From Acidobacteriota bacterium (GTDB lineage: Bacteria > Acidobacteriota > Vicinamibacteria > Vicinamibacterales > CAVVIG01), in assembly GCA_003223775.1 (NCBI GenBank), contig QHWK01000645.1, forward strand, positions 1 through 5,394: a stretch of 5,394 bases of DNA. The letters are read 5' to 3'. Position numbers and translations under genes: made by a program. The notes beneath the pieces were generated by a model that was not told the origin of the DNA, ran no database searches, and worked only from the letters and a program-made list of their open reading frames with translations. Shown one piece after another: positions 5,302-5,394 of this stretch (positions are counted from its first letter, which is position 1; every line of letters begins with the position of its first letter).

Positions 5302-5394
5302 GCACGCCGCCGCGCGCACCGCTTATCGCCGTGAAGCTGACGCCGGTCGGCCGGGCCGGCACCTATCTGGCGCCCGACGCGCCGAATCCGCCGC
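5298..5394 (+). CDS. Probable PSP1-domain protein (YaaT/RicT-like), 5' end only
   Basis: Only the first 32 residues are in the window: MSTPPRAPLIAVKLTPVGRA, then GTYLAPDAPNPP. The pattern of a short hydrophobic strand, basic residue, PVGR/GK turn and aromatic strand resembles the start of PSP1-family proteins (B. subtilis YaaT/RicT begins with VGVRFKKAGKIYYFDP). In many bacteria a PSP1-family gene directly follows holB, as in the B. subtilis holB-yaaT pair, which supports the call. The ATG overlaps the holB stop as ATGA, so translation is probably coupled; no strong Shine-Dalgarno is visible. The assignment rests largely on gene order, because so little protein is visible. Confidence 0.6.
   Translation, partial: MSTPPRAPLIAVKLTPVGRAGTYLAPDAPNPP

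Noticed and set aside
1..5394. Search for tRNA/rRNA genes, CRISPR repeats, insertion-sequence ends, attachment sites and rho-independent terminators.
   Set aside because: None seen. There are no spaced repeats, no terminal inverted repeats with a transposase, and no GC hairpin followed by a T-run.

Overview
The window is a dense, very GC-rich bacterial segment with GC-biased third codon positions and almost no spacer DNA. The gene content suggests a Gram-negative soil-type bacterium: a periplasmic PQQ dehydrogenase with an N-terminal haem c domain, a secreted CHRD protein, a class A penicillin-binding protein, and a holB–PSP1-family pair. Acidobacteriota (Vicinamibacteria-like) is my best guess. 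This is inference from gene style; there is no rRNA or marker to settle it.

Layout: two transcription units diverge from a roughly 100-bp spacer at 1915-2015. Leftward on the minus strand run a small exported protein of unknown function (1914-1612), a secreted CHRD-domain protein (1556-1101) and a PQQ-dependent dehydrogenase (1104-1, cut by the window edge). The last two overlap by four bases (ATGA), and each of the three starts has a clear Shine-Dalgarno sequence. Together they look like a periplasmic oxidation module: the dehydrogenase oxidises a substrate with PQQ and passes electrons to its own cytochrome c domain. The roles of the other two products are unknown.

Rightward on the plus strand run a class A PBP (PBP1A/mrcA-like, 2016-4276), DNA polymerase III delta' (holB, 4303-5301) and the start of a probable PSP1-domain (YaaT/RicT-like) gene (5298 to the edge), which overlaps holB by four bases.

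The most notable feature is that the PBP1A gene is broken. Its reading frame changes at about 2555-2561, and the two halves do not abut in the protein family. About 50 residues of the glycosyltransferase domain, carrying its last two conserved motifs, are missing. The 5' half keeps the membrane anchor and the first three glycosyltransferase motifs. The 3' half keeps a complete set of transpeptidase motifs. This is either a real deletion allele or an assembly/collapse error. The junction contains a small GC hairpin, which fits either explanation.

I see no mobile element, CRISPR array, tRNA or rRNA, and no convincing novel multi-gene system. The points most worth a second look are the PBP1A lesion, the paired CACG-NN-CGTG palindromes in the divergent spacer, and the unidentified small exported protein in the dehydrogenase operon.
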